A DNA stretch of 64,000 bases from CAVPTL01 sp963708725 (GTDB taxonomy: Bacteria; Actinomycetota; Thermoleophilia; Gaiellales; JAICJC01), in assembly GCA_963708725.1 (NCBI GenBank), contig CAVPTL010000010.1, positions 186,001-250,000 of the forward strand, read 5' to 3'. Position numbers and translations under genes: made by a program. Shown in pieces: positions 8,538-19,002 of this stretch. Position 1 is the first letter of the stretch, and the number at the start of each line of letters is the position of its first letter. The notes beneath the pieces were generated by a model that had not been told where the DNA came from, searched no databases, and saw only the letters and a list, made by a program, of their open reading frames with translations.

Positions 8538-8924
8538 TTGGGGCGTCGTGCCGATAACGCAGGCGTGCTGCGTCCTCCCGCCCGCCTGATCCAGATCCGC
8601 CAACATCGGCTCGGCCCCCGCGTCTACGTCGGCGGCCTCCGAGTCCACGAGTGCTGGGCGGGCCTCGGGACGATCGCCATCGTCACCAGCGCCCAGCTCA
8701 GCGATCATCAACCGTTCCCGCGCCTGGCGACGGTGGCGGCGGTGATCGCGACCTGGATGATGATCAAGGATTGGCCGGACTTCTTCCCGTCGCGGCGCGA
8801 TACGTACTCGTGGCGGATGGGCCTGCACCGCCGCGGGCGGGCTCAGGCAACGGCCGAATCGACAGCCGCCGCGCAGGCCTTCGCCGACGGCGACCAGGTC
8901 GCACTCCGCCAGCCGTCCAGGTAG
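8538..8924 (+). CDS. small membrane protein of unknown function
   Basis: 128 residues. N-terminal basic region, then GPRVYVGGLRVHECWAG, one or two membrane segments (GLGTIAIV and ATVAAVIATWMMI), and DWPDFFPSRRDTYSWRMGLHRR. This pattern looks like a conserved actinobacterial hypothetical family, but I cannot name it. The first start codon after the previous stop is TTG 8538; GTG 8565 is an alternative. Its 3' end overlaps the convergent SGNH hydrolase gene by 82 bases. Confidence 0.6.
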   Translation: MGRRADNAGVLRPPARLIQIRQHRLGPRVYVGGLRVHECWAGLGTIAIVTSAQLSDHQPFPRLATVAAVIATWMMIKDWPDFFPSRRDTYSWRMGLHRRGRAQATAESTAAAQAFADGDQVALRQPSR

Positions 8925-9922
8925 GCGGTCACCAGCTTCCCCATCGCGCGCGCGCCCGCCGGTTTCAGGTGTAGCCCGTCTGACCATGTGCCGTCCTTCG
9001 GCACGGCGGATGCCCAGTCGGCAACCGTCATATTCGGGTACTTGGCGGCCTCAGCGGCGATGATGTGGTCGTCCTCGGCGTAGTAGCTGCGGGCGTGGCC
9101 GATGTTCAGCCATACCACCAGTGGCACGTCGCGTAGCGCCTTGAACACCGCCGCCACGTTCTCGGCGTAGAGCGACGGCGTCCCCCCATCGTTGGTGCCA
9201 AGTTGTAACACGACCGCCGGGGCATCCCCCTGCTCGCCACTCTTGAGCACCTCGAGCCCTTCGGGAGTCGAGCGACTCACCGCGGCGTCCATCTGCGGTG
9301 ACCAGTGCCGGGAAAGCTGACCGATGATCGCGGGTTTTGCCCCAAGCATGACCGAGTCGCCCAGGAGGAATGCCGCCCGCTTGCCGTCACCGGGAACGGT
9401 GGTCGGGAGCGTCAGCCAACGGTGCAGGTGGCCGTGCTCGGTGACGTACACCGTGTGGGATGGGGTGTCGTACACCTCCGACTTTCCGGCCTGACCGATC
9501 AGCACCGCGTCGCCGGGTCGCTTGGCGGCCAGCGCGTACATCCCCCCGAGGTATCGGCGAACGACCCCGCCATCGGCAACCCGCAGGATCGGTGCGGCTC
9601 CGATCGGGCAGCCGTAGCGAAGCAGCTGTGACGGCTCGACACATGCACCGGCCTGATCGCGATAGGTGATCACCGAGACCCCGCCCGCGACGTGCAGGGA
9701 GTGACACGTCTGCCCGGTCGACGTCGTCGAACCGCCTGAGCCGTCGCCACTCGACTTCCCGGCGCTCGACGATCCGGATCCAATCGATGTGGCCGCATAC
9801 GCCCCGATCGCGAGCAGCAGGCCGCCGGCAACGACGGCGAGGGTGATCCGACGCCGACGGATCCGCGCCCGGCGACGGCGTCGCTCGGCCGCCCGGCGTT
9901 CGTCAGGATCGATGGTGCCCAC
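8843..9922 (-). CDS. membrane-anchored SGNH/GDSL-type hydrolase
   Basis: 359 residues. A very basic N-terminus (residues 1-25) precedes one membrane anchor (ITLAVVAGGLLLAIGAYAA), a Gly/Ser-rich linker and an extracytoplasmic domain. SGNH blocks are visible: LLGDSVMLGAKP (nucleophile Ser), LQLGTNDGG (Asn block) and DGLHLKPAGARAMG (Asp-His pair). Related domains act as O-acetyl esterases or acyltransferases on cell-wall polymers or sugars; the substrate here is unknown. GTG 9922 is the start, 6 bases after a TAGGAT -10 box. The last 82 bases overlap the convergent gene. Confidence 0.82.
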   Translation of the reverse strand: MGTIDPDERRAAERRRRRARIRRRRITLAVVAGGLLLAIGAYAATSIGSGSSSAGKSSGDGSGGSTTSTGQTCHSLHVAGGVSVITYRDQAGACVEPSQLLRYGCPIGAAPILRVADGGVVRRYLGGMYALAAKRPGDAVLIGQAGKSEVYDTPSHTVYVTEHGHLHRWLTLPTTVPGDGKRAAFLLGDSVMLGAKPAIIGQLSRHWSPQMDAAVSRSTPEGLEVLKSGEQGDAPAVVLQLGTNDGGTPSLYAENVAAVFKALRDVPLVVWLNIGHARSYYAEDDHIIAAEAAKYPNMTVADWASAVPKDGTWSDGLHLKPAGARAMGKLVTAYLDGWRSATWSPSAKACAAAVDSAVA

Positions 9923-9928
9923 GCGTCG

Positions 9929-9934
9929 ATCCTA
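9929..9934 (-). promoter_or_regulatory. leaderless-type -10 box for the SGNH hydrolase
   Basis: TAGGAT on the minus strand, with 6 bases to GTG 9922 and no Shine-Dalgarno sequence between. Confidence 0.5.
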
Positions 9935-10020
9935 ACGGATTGCAGGGAATTTCTGGGATGCTTCCGCTTTCTCGTGTGAGCGGCATCGTCAACGCATCGC
10001 CACGACCGGGTCGGAAGGGG

Positions 10021-11844
<1,824 letters not shown>

Positions 11845-11851
11845 ACCCTCG

Positions 11852-13174
11852 TTATACCCCGATCTCTCGTGAGACGACCCCGGCCAGGCGGTCGCAGACG
11901 GCCTCACAGGTGGCCGCGTCGGCCGCCTCGACCATCACCCTCACGACCGGCTCGGTGCCCGACGCACGCACCACGATGCGGCCATCCTCGCCGAGCTTTT
12001 GGGCTTCGGCATCGACCTCGCGCCAGACGACGTCGGCTGCGGCCAGCGCAGAGCGGTCGGCCGCGACCGCAACCAGCTTTTGCGGGTATGGCGTGATCAA
12101 CCGGCCGGCGTCGTCCATGCTCATGTCGAGCCGTCCCAACGCGGCGAGCAGCGATAACGCGGTCGCGAGCCCGTCGCCCGTCGTATGGCGGGCGAGATCG
12201 ACGACGTGCCCAGACTGCTCGCCACCGAGGGTCGACCCGGTATCGACCATGCCCTTGAGCACGTACCGATCGCCGACGTCGGTCACCTCGACCGCGACAT
12301 CGTGCTCGCGCATCAGCCGATGAAATCCGAGATTCGTCATCGAGGTCACCACAACTCGTTCGGAGTGCGGTAGCCCACGCCTGCGGCGGTCGATTGCGAG
12401 CACCGCGATGATCGCATCACCGTCGACCTTGCGGCCGGTCGAATCCACGGCAAGGCAGCGATCGGCGTCCCCGTCAAAGGCGATGCCGGCCCACAGGCCG
12501 CGCTCGGCCACGAGCCGAGAGATCGCATCCAGATGCGTGGAGCCCACGCCCAGATTGATGTTGCGACCGTCCGGGGTGTCACCGATCACCGCCACCGGCT
12601 CGCCCAGGGCACGGAACAGTGCGGGAGCGACCGCGAAGGCGGCGCCGTTGGCACAGTCAACTCCGATCGGAGGGCCGGAGGCGACACCCTCGCCGAAGTT
12701 CTCGGCCAGCCAGGCGACGTACGTTTCGGCCGCGCCTTCGAGTACCGACGCGTCACCGTCGTCACCGACGGTCACCTCGCCAATCAACGCTTCGATTGCA
12801 CTCTCGTCCCCGTCGCTGAGCTTGCGGCCGTCACCGCGCAGGAACTTGATGCCGTTGTCCTGGTACGGGTTATGCGAGGCCGAGATCACGCACCCCAGGG
12901 CAGCGGCTTCCAGGCGAGCGAGCACCGCGACTCCCGGCGTGGGCAGCACGCCGGTACGTACCGCCCGGCCCCCTGCGCTGACGATGCCTTCGACCAGGGC
13001 GGCTTCGAGCTCGGGGCCCGACTCACGCGTGTCTCGCCCGATCACGATCGCCTCGCCGCGTCCCGCGAACCGCGCAGCCGCCGCGCCAAGTTCCCGCGCC
13101 AGATCGCTCGTAAGATCGACCCCCGCAACCCCACGGACGCCGTCGGTGCCGAACAACCGGCGTTGGGCGGGCAT
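11852..13174 (-). CDS. glmM: phosphoglucosamine mutase
   Basis: 440 residues. Converts GlcN-6-P to GlcN-1-P for UDP-GlcNAc. N-terminal LFGTDGVRGVAG is the family signature; the phosphoserine loop is VISASHNPYQDNGIKF; the metal loop is FDGDADRCLAVD; the C-terminal phosphate-binding loop is VRASGTEPVVRVMVE. ATG 13174 overlaps the rpsI stop by one base (TAATG), so translation is probably coupled to the ribosomal protein genes. Confidence 0.97.
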   Translation of the reverse strand: MPAQRRLFGTDGVRGVAGVDLTSDLARELGAAAARFAGRGEAIVIGRDTRESGPELEAALVEGIVSAGGRAVRTGVLPTPGVAVLARLEAAALGCVISASHNPYQDNGIKFLRGDGRKLSDGDESAIEALIGEVTVGDDGDASVLEGAAETYVAWLAENFGEGVASGPPIGVDCANGAAFAVAPALFRALGEPVAVIGDTPDGRNINLGVGSTHLDAISRLVAERGLWAGIAFDGDADRCLAVDSTGRKVDGDAIIAVLAIDRRRRGLPHSERVVVTSMTNLGFHRLMREHDVAVEVTDVGDRYVLKGMVDTGSTLGGEQSGHVVDLARHTTGDGLATALSLLAALGRLDMSMDDAGRLITPYPQKLVAVAADRSALAAADVVWREVDAEAQKLGEDGRIVVRASGTEPVVRVMVEAADAATCEAVCDRLAGVVSREIGV

Positions 13175-13581
13175 TACCGCTTCGAGAACTGCGGCCGCTT
13201 CCGGGCTTTCTTGAGCCCGGCTTTCTTGCGCTCGACCTCGCGGTCATCGCGAGTGAGAAAGCCCTGTTTCTTGAGGTCGTTACGAAGCTCGGCGTCGGCT
13301 TCGAGTAGGGCCCTCGAAATGCCGTGGCGAAGCGCGCCGGCCTGGCCGGACACCCCGCCGCCGGCGATCCGCGCGCGAACGTCGAAGCTGCCCTGGGTGC
13401 CCGTCACGACCAGCGGAGCGGTGGCGATCGACTGCAGCGTCTTTCGCGGGAAGTAGTCGTCGAGCGTGCGGCCGTTGATGGTCACCTGTCCCTCACCGGG
13501 AACCAGGATGACGCGGGCCACAGAGTTCTTGCGCTTACCGGTGCCGCGATACGCGACCGCGGTGTCGGTCTTGGCTGCCAC
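13174..13581 (-). CDS. rpsI: 30S ribosomal protein S9 (uS9)
   Basis: 135 residues. Typical blocks are GTGKRKNSVARV, GGGVSGQAGALRHGISRALL and the basic C-terminal tail KKARKRPQFSKR that reaches the P-site tRNA. GTG 13581 overlaps the rplM stop by one base (TAGTG). Part of the rplM-rpsI-glmM-glmS run. Confidence 0.98.
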   Translation of the reverse strand: MAAKTDTAVAYRGTGKRKNSVARVILVPGEGQVTINGRTLDDYFPRKTLQSIATAPLVVTGTQGSFDVRARIAGGGVSGQAGALRHGISRALLEADAELRNDLKKQGFLTRDDREVERKKAGLKKARKRPQFSKR

Positions 13582-14015
13582 TAGCTGCGCTCCTCGATCG
13601 TTACAGGGTTCTGTGCGGAATGCGGATGCTCGGGGCCGGCGTAGATCTTGAGCTTGTTGAGCTGGGCCGCCGCCAGCCGGTTCTTGGGCAGCATGCCCTT
13701 GACCGCTTTTCGCAGTACCTCTTCCGGGCGCCGCTCGAGCTGCTCGGCCAGGGTGCGCTGACGCAGCCCGCCCGGGTATCCCGAATGGCGGTAGTAGATC
13801 TTCTGCTCCAGCTTCTTGCCGGTCACGTGCACCTTCTCGGCGTTGACGACAACCACGAAATCGCCAGTGTCGATGTGCGCCGTGTACTCCGGCTTGCCCT
13901 TACCACGCAAGAGATCGGCGATCTGCGTCGCCAGGCGACCCAGCGTCTTGGCCTCCGCATCGATCAGATACCAGTGCCGGACGATCTCGTGCGGCTTGGC
14001 AGAGTAAGTCTTCAA
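13581..14015 (-). CDS. rplM: 50S ribosomal protein L13 (uL13)
   Basis: 144 residues. Recognised by RHWYLIDAEAKTLGRLAT, the GDFVVVVNAEKV block, YYRHSGYPGGLR and LRKAVKGMLPKN. The start is TTG 14015, supported by a strong GAGGAA Shine-Dalgarno sequence just upstream. First gene of the operon; a TACGAT -10 candidate at 14087-14092 would give a leader of about 65 bases. Confidence 0.97.
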   Translation of the reverse strand: MKTYSAKPHEIVRHWYLIDAEAKTLGRLATQIADLLRGKGKPEYTAHIDTGDFVVVVNAEKVHVTGKKLEQKIYYRHSGYPGGLRQRTLAEQLERRPEEVLRKAVKGMLPKNRLAAAQLNKLKIYAGPEHPHSAQNPVTIEERS

Positions 14016-14086
14016 GCTTCCTCGCAGGTAGATGTTGACAGCTCACCCGGCACGCGCATGCGCACCGCCGAAGCGAGCAGGCGAGA

Positions 14087-14092
14087 ATCGTA
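14087..14092 (-). promoter_or_regulatory. candidate -10 box for rplM-rpsI-glmM-glmS
   Basis: TACGAT on the minus strand in the 130-base gap between rplM and the XdhC-like gene. No convincing -35 is seen. It would give a leader of roughly 65 bases carrying a GAGGAA ribosome binding site, unlike the leaderless genes nearby. Confidence 0.4.
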
Positions 14093-14132
14093 TCAGCCCT
14101 CCACCGGAGCCGACGCAGGCCCGGGGGAATGC

Positions 14133-14138
14133 TACGGT
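14133..14138 (+). promoter_or_regulatory. leaderless-type -10 box for the XdhC-like gene
   Basis: TACGGT followed by 7 bases and ATG 14146; no Shine-Dalgarno sequence. Confidence 0.5.
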
Positions 14139-14145
14139 TTGCTTG

Positions 14146-15141
14146 ATGCGCGAAGTACTCGGTCAGGTTCGATCGATGCAAGCGGCCGGAGAGCGGGTCG
14201 CGGTGGCCACTGTGGTCTCGACCAAGCGCTCTGCACCGCGTCCCCTGGGGTCAAGGCTCGCCGTGTCGGAAACCGGCGCGATGGTGGGATCGGTGAGCGG
14301 TGGCTGCGTCGAGTCCGACGTCGCCCTACGAGCCGCCGAAGTCCTGGGCGGAGCACCGCCGATGCTCGTCACCTACGGCATCACCGACGACGATGCGTTC
14401 GATGTCGGACTGCCCTGCGGGGGCGAGATCGAGGTGTTCATCGCCGAGCTTGATCCCGAAGAGATCGACCGGGTGGCCGCGGCCGACGCGGCCGGAGACC
14501 GGCTCGCGGTGACGACGGTGATCGCGGGAGCCGCAGCCGGTGAGAAGACCTACGGCCCGGGGCAGAGCCACTCGAGCGCGACCCGCGAGGGCGAATCGAC
14601 CTTCGTCGAGCACTACGCCCCGCCGCCCCTCCTCCTGATCTTTGGCGCGGTCGATACCGCCCAGCACCTGTCGCGGATCGCAAAGCAGGTTGGGTTCCGT
14701 ACCGTGGTCTCGGACGCGCGCGCGAAGTTCGCAACCCCCGAACGGCTGCCCGACGCCGACGAGATCGTCGTCGGCTGGCCCGCCCAGGCCTACGACCGGT
14801 ATCCACCCGACGAAGCAACCTACGTGGTGACGCTGACCCACGATGCCCGGTTCGACGAGCCGGCCCTGGGGCCCGCGCTGCGATCGCCGGTGCCGTATAT
14901 CGGGGCTCTCGGCAGCCGGCGTGCGCAAGAGACCCGGCGGCGCAGGCTCTTGAACGCCGGGTACACCGAAGCCGAGATCGACCGGATCTCCGGGCCGCTG
15001 GGCCTCGACATCGGGGCCATGACCCCGGCCGAGACCGCCGTCTCGATCATGGCAGAGGTGCTGGCGGCGCGGTCGGGACGACCCGGGGGCCGCCTCGCCG
15101 ACTCCAAGGGCCGAATCCACTCCGAGCCGGTCGCGAGCTAG
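14146..15141 (+). CDS. XdhC/CoxI-family molybdoenzyme maturation factor-like protein
   Basis: 331 residues. The N-terminal XdhC_CoxI domain has VVSTKRSAPRPLGSRLAV, GSVSGGCVESDV and GLPCGGEIEVFI, including the conserved Cys residues. The C-terminal Rossmann-type domain has LLIFGAVDTAQHL, the DARAKFATPERLP block and YIGALGSRRAQETRRRRL. Known members protect and sulfurate the molybdenum cofactor before insertion into xanthine or CO dehydrogenases. No molybdoenzyme is in this window, so its client is elsewhere. ATG 14146 is supported by a -10 box 7 bases upstream and the family N-terminus. Confidence 0.88.
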   Translation: MREVLGQVRSMQAAGERVAVATVVSTKRSAPRPLGSRLAVSETGAMVGSVSGGCVESDVALRAAEVLGGAPPMLVTYGITDDDAFDVGLPCGGEIEVFIAELDPEEIDRVAAADAAGDRLAVTTVIAGAAAGEKTYGPGQSHSSATREGESTFVEHYAPPPLLLIFGAVDTAQHLSRIAKQVGFRTVVSDARAKFATPERLPDADEIVVGWPAQAYDRYPPDEATYVVTLTHDARFDEPALGPALRSPVPYIGALGSRRAQETRRRRLLNAGYTEAEIDRISGPLGLDIGAMTPAETAVSIMAEVLAARSGRPGGRLADSKGRIHSEPVAS

Positions 15142-15165
15142 CCGCCCCGAGTAAAGGATATTTGC

Positions 15166-15189
15166 CACAAGTCCGATAGAGGACTTGTG
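15166..15189. repeat. perfect 9-bp inverted repeat overlapping a start codon
   Basis: CACAAGTCC (15166-15174), six-base spacer GATAGA, GGACTTGTG (15181-15189). The last three bases are the GTG start of the next gene. It could be an operator or an RNA hairpin hiding the start; it could also be the 3' hairpin of the XdhC-like transcript, though no T-run follows. Confidence 0.8.
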
Positions 15190-16587
15190 AGGATCTCCCG
15201 GATCGTGCCAGCGTTGTGCCTGTTTGCCTGCGTGTCGGGCGGAGTGGCGCAGCCGGCAGTCGCGACCACCCCACCCTGCGGTGCGACGGTTGGCCGGCTG
15301 CGATTCGAGCCGGTCGTCACGTATACCTGTGACGCGGCGATCGCAAGCGACTCCACCTTCACCGTCACTCGAATCGGCTCGGGGGCGAGCGTCCCGATCC
15401 AACCGCCGGTGTTCAGCGGGAACACGGCGACGGTTGAGATCAACACCACACTCGCCTCGTCGGTCGGTTACCGCATCGCCGCGGCGATCGACGATGGCGG
15501 CACTCCCGTCACGCTCACGAAGACCTGGACGACGATGGCGCCGCCCGCGCATCCCAAGCTCTCAATCGAATACCTCCTGGCGATCCCCGATCCCGCCGCC
15601 GAGCACGACCTGCTGCAACGGGTCGATGCCGCCAACCTGTTCGCGCCTCCCACCAAAGCCCGTGTGATCAACGCCGGCGGCACGGTCAAGACCGCCGCCC
15701 AGATCGAGTCCGCCTTGAAAGGCCGGCAGGCCGCGCTGGTCGTGGGTGGCGATGAGAACTTCACCTTTCCCGGAAACCTCGGCGCGGCACTCGCGTGGTT
15801 CGCAGGCAAGGGGCACGGGGTGGTCACCGCCGGGCAGACGCATTGGCGTAACGGCTCGGCATGGCCGTTCAACTCCGCCGTCGGCTACGGCGGGGCGTGG
15901 GACAAGACCTGGGACATCTTCGGTGATACCAACCTGATCACGTCCGACCGGATCAAGGGCGGAGCGATCGCCACCTCCACCATCCAAAAACACTTTGTCA
16001 CCGCCGGCCTGAAGAGCTTCAAGGTGGTCGGTCCGAGCACGGGCGAGCCTGCCCCGCACTTCGGCCTGGGCAGCACGATCCTCGCCTACTTCCCGAAAAC
16101 CGGCCCGATCGGCAGCTTCACCCGCAGCTACGCGCAGGCGTTCGTGACGATTCGCCAGGTAAACGCTTCGCGGCTCGTCGACCTCGGCTACCGGCCGTGG
16201 GCATCGACGATTCCCGGCGGCGGCTTCGATCCCGCAGTCAGCCCCGGAGGCGCGCTGCTGGCACGGTCACTCTGGTGGTCGATGAACCGGATCGCCCCCA
16301 CCCACACGCACTTCACCACCAAGCCGCCACTCAAGAGTGCCTGGGCCACCGTCACATTCGGGTTCGCGGCCAGTGATGCCGACCTCGACCACGCCGGCGC
16401 GCTCAAGTTCCACTACCGGCTCGATGGCGGCCGGTGGAAGACGGCGGTGGCCAACGCCGCGGTCTTCTACAACCTCGCGAAGGGCCGTCACCACACGGTC
16501 AGCGTGTACGCCTCCGACTCCGGAGGCAACCGTGATCCCAGGGCGACAAGTTATCGCTTTTTGGTGACCGCGAACGCCCGGTCATAG
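15187..16587 (+). CDS. secreted protein of unknown function
   Basis: 466 residues beginning MRISRIVPALCLFACVSGGVA, a clear signal peptide. An N-terminal beta-rich segment follows (residues about 30-115), then an alpha/beta region resembling ThuA or glutamine-amidotransferase-like folds (ALVVGGDENFTF, GKGHGVVTAGQTHW), then a C-terminal beta-sandwich-like module (residues about 380-466, KFHYRLDGGRWKTAV, YASDSGGNRDP). No catalytic triad can be assigned with confidence. GTG 15187 is the only start at the signal peptide, and it is embedded in the perfect inverted repeat. The next gene, an S53 protease, is also secreted. Confidence 0.75.
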   Translation: MRISRIVPALCLFACVSGGVAQPAVATTPPCGATVGRLRFEPVVTYTCDAAIASDSTFTVTRIGSGASVPIQPPVFSGNTATVEINTTLASSVGYRIAAAIDDGGTPVTLTKTWTTMAPPAHPKLSIEYLLAIPDPAAEHDLLQRVDAANLFAPPTKARVINAGGTVKTAAQIESALKGRQAALVVGGDENFTFPGNLGAALAWFAGKGHGVVTAGQTHWRNGSAWPFNSAVGYGGAWDKTWDIFGDTNLITSDRIKGGAIATSTIQKHFVTAGLKSFKVVGPSTGEPAPHFGLGSTILAYFPKTGPIGSFTRSYAQAFVTIRQVNASRLVDLGYRPWASTIPGGGFDPAVSPGGALLARSLWWSMNRIAPTHTHFTTKPPLKSAWATVTFGFAASDADLDHAGALKFHYRLDGGRWKTAVANAAVFYNLAKGRHHTVSVYASDSGGNRDPRATSYRFLVTANARS

Positions 16588-16607
16588 CGGCGGCCGACAT
16601 CCGCCAC

Positions 16608-16613
16608 TAGAGT
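16608..16613 (+). promoter_or_regulatory. leaderless-type -10 box for the S53 protease gene
   Basis: TAGAGT, then 7 bases, then GTG 16621. The hexamer overlaps the alternative GTG at 16612, which argues for 16621 as the real start. Confidence 0.5.
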
Positions 16614-16620
16614 GCGAACC

Positions 16621-18999
16621 GTGGCCGACGGTCGATCGTTCTTTGTGGGTGCCGTAGCTGCGGGGGTCTTAGCTGTGTTGGCCGCTTCACCGGCCTCTGC
16701 GGGGACGCCCGCGGCGCGCGCATCTGTGGCCGGAGGCGCCGTGCCGCAGGTTGCCTCGTCGCAGGTGACCGGAGCGGTGCCACAGACCGCGTCGCAGAAC
16801 GCGATCGTCTTTCTCAGGCCGCGGAACCCCGGGCTACTCAAACGTACCGCGGCGGCCGCGAGCGCCGGGCAGGCGTTGACGACCGCTCAGATCACCCGAC
16901 TGTTTCTGCCCACCGCCGCGCAAGTCACACGCGTCGAGCAGTACCTGCGCTCCCAGGGCCTGACGGTGACCGCTCAGCACATGCTCTCCCTCACGGTCAC
17001 CGGCACCGCCGGCCAGCAGGAGAGTGCGTTCGGTGTCGACCTCCGGCGGTACCGAAGCCGAGCCGGGAAGGCGTTTCGCGCTCCTGACTCGAGCCCCCAG
17101 CTGCCAACCTCGATCGCCCCGCTGATCGCCGCGGTCGGCGGGCTCGATACCTCGATGACGCTTCAACACTCGGCGACCAACGCTGCCGTGAATCCGGCCA
17201 CCGTGACGCCGACCTGCAGTGGCGCCAAGAACGCCCACACCGCATACGGCGGGACGTTGCTGCCCGCCCAGCTCGGATCGGCCGGGGGTTACAACCACTC
17301 GGTGTTGATCAATGCCGGCGACAACGGCTCGAACGAGGCGATCGCGTTCGTCGAGTTCTCAAACTACAAGCCGGCCGATCTCACCACCTATCGTCACTGC
17401 TTCCCCGCGATCACGTCACCAGCGGCGGTGCGAAAGTCGGTAGCGGGCGGCACCTCGGTGATGTCGGGCGCCGGCGAGGTCGAACTCGACGTCGAGACCG
17501 CGATGTCGGCGGCTCCGGACGCCGCCACCTACGTCTACGTGGCACCCAACAACGTGGCCAACGGCATCGCCATGATCAACCAGATGGTCGCCGACCAGGG
17601 TACGACACAGGTACACATCGTCAGCGATTCATGGGGTCTGTGCGAGCCGGCGACCTCGGCCTCGATCATGGGGGCCGAGAACACTGCACTACAACTCGCG
17701 GCCGCGGCCGGCATGTCGTTCTATGTCGCCAGCGGCGACCAGGGATCCTCGGCATGCGTGAACACGACCGGCTCAACGGCGCTCGCCACCGTCGACCCGG
17801 CCTCGCAGCCCTACGCCACGGCGGTTGGTGGCACCCGTCTGCGCACCTCCCCGCGCAGCGAGGTGACCTGGCGCGATGCCGGCGGCGGCTCGTCGATCTT
17901 CTTCCCCAAGCCCGCCTGGCAGGTCGGCCACACACTGACGGTTGCCAACGCCGGCTCCAAATGTGGCAACCCTGGCGGCCAGTGCCGCCAGCTGCCCGAC
18001 GTGGCGCTGAACGCCAGCGACAACAGCCCCTACCTGATCTACTGCACGGTCAGCTCGTCGGCGTGCGGTGGACTGACCGACTGGGTGCCGATCGCCGGCA
18101 CCTCCGGGTCGGCGCCATTGATGGCAGGAATCACCGCCGACGTCAACGAGTACTCTCTGGCGCACGGCGGGCCGCGGCTCGGCTTCGCAAATCCCTTCCT
18201 GTACGCACCCACCACGATCTCATCCGGATCGTTCCATGACATCACCAAGGGTTCGAACAGCATCACGGGCGGGACGCAGTTCACCGCACGCAAGGGCTAT
18301 GACATGGCCACCGGCCTTGGTTCGGTGAACGCAGTGACGCTGGCACAGACACTCGCCCAGCACGGCCGTCCCGCCAACCCAACACCACATACCAGCAAGC
18401 TGACCGCCACAACACCGCTCGCCAACAAGAGCTTCGTCTACGGCAAGCGGATCACGTTTAGCGGCAAGCTCACCGACACGACCGGCTCCAAACCACTCGG
18501 CGGGGCACTGATCACCGTGCAGTTGAGTACGGGCCATCTGCGGACGGTGACAAAGCCCAACGGTTCCTGGTCGGTCACCGTCACCAAGCGGGTCAAGCAG
18601 AACATTCGGTGGCGAGCCGCATACGCCGGCTCGGCCGCGCACAAGGCGGCGCCGGTGACGGCATACCGCAACCTGCGCATCATTCCCCGCCTGAGCACTG
18701 CGTCGAGCCTGTCTCGAAGCGGCGGGTCATACCACGGCTGGGCCAACACGTACTTCACGTTTCGTGGAGTGTCGAAGCCGAACATGCATCGGGCGAGAGT
18801 CGCCGCTCAAACCCGTCCCGTCCACGGAGGCGCGTGGCACACGGTGTTCAAGACCAGGGTGGGGGCGAACGGGCGTTACAGCATCACCATCAAGCACGCG
18901 ACGCGCGGCTCCGTCTACCTTCGCTGGTTTTACCCGGGAAGTAGCGCACAGCGATGGATGTCGGCCGGCTCACCCCGGCGACTGTTTCACTTCAGCTGA
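16621..18999 (+). CDS. secreted S53 family (sedolisin/kumamolisin-like) serine-carboxyl protease
   Basis: 792 residues from GTG 16621 (GTG 16612 is an alternative). Signal peptide, then a pro-kumamolisin activation domain (about residues 45-185, ITRLFLPTAAQVTRVEQYL), then the catalytic domain. The Glu-Asp pair is E286 and D290 in GEVELDVETAM; the nucleophile is S495 in AGTSGSAPLMAG; the oxyanion Asp is probably in IVSDSWGLCEP; the calcium-site end is DMATGLGSVNAV. After about residue 590 comes a linker and at least one Ig-like beta domain (ITFSGKLTDTTGSKPLGG), probably for surface or substrate attachment. These proteases normally work at acidic pH outside the cell. The stop is only 3 bases from that of convergent guaA. 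Confidence 0.92.
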   Translation: MADGRSFFVGAVAAGVLAVLAASPASAGTPAARASVAGGAVPQVASSQVTGAVPQTASQNAIVFLRPRNPGLLKRTAAAASAGQALTTAQITRLFLPTAAQVTRVEQYLRSQGLTVTAQHMLSLTVTGTAGQQESAFGVDLRRYRSRAGKAFRAPDSSPQLPTSIAPLIAAVGGLDTSMTLQHSATNAAVNPATVTPTCSGAKNAHTAYGGTLLPAQLGSAGGYNHSVLINAGDNGSNEAIAFVEFSNYKPADLTTYRHCFPAITSPAAVRKSVAGGTSVMSGAGEVELDVETAMSAAPDAATYVYVAPNNVANGIAMINQMVADQGTTQVHIVSDSWGLCEPATSASIMGAENTALQLAAAAGMSFYVASGDQGSSACVNTTGSTALATVDPASQPYATAVGGTRLRTSPRSEVTWRDAGGGSSIFFPKPAWQVGHTLTVANAGSKCGNPGGQCRQLPDVALNASDNSPYLIYCTVSSSACGGLTDWVPIAGTSGSAPLMAGITADVNEYSLAHGGPRLGFANPFLYAPTTISSGSFHDITKGSNSITGGTQFTARKGYDMATGLGSVNAVTLAQTLAQHGRPANPTPHTSKLTATTPLANKSFVYGKRITFSGKLTDTTGSKPLGGALITVQLSTGHLRTVTKPNGSWSVTVTKRVKQNIRWRAAYAGSAAHKAAPVTAYRNLRIIPRLSTASSLSRSGGSYHGWANTYFTFRGVSKPNMHRARVAAQTRPVHGGAWHTVFKTRVGANGRYSITIKHATRGSVYLRWFYPGSSAQRWMSAGSPRRLFHFS

Positions 19000-19002
19000 G
19001 CG

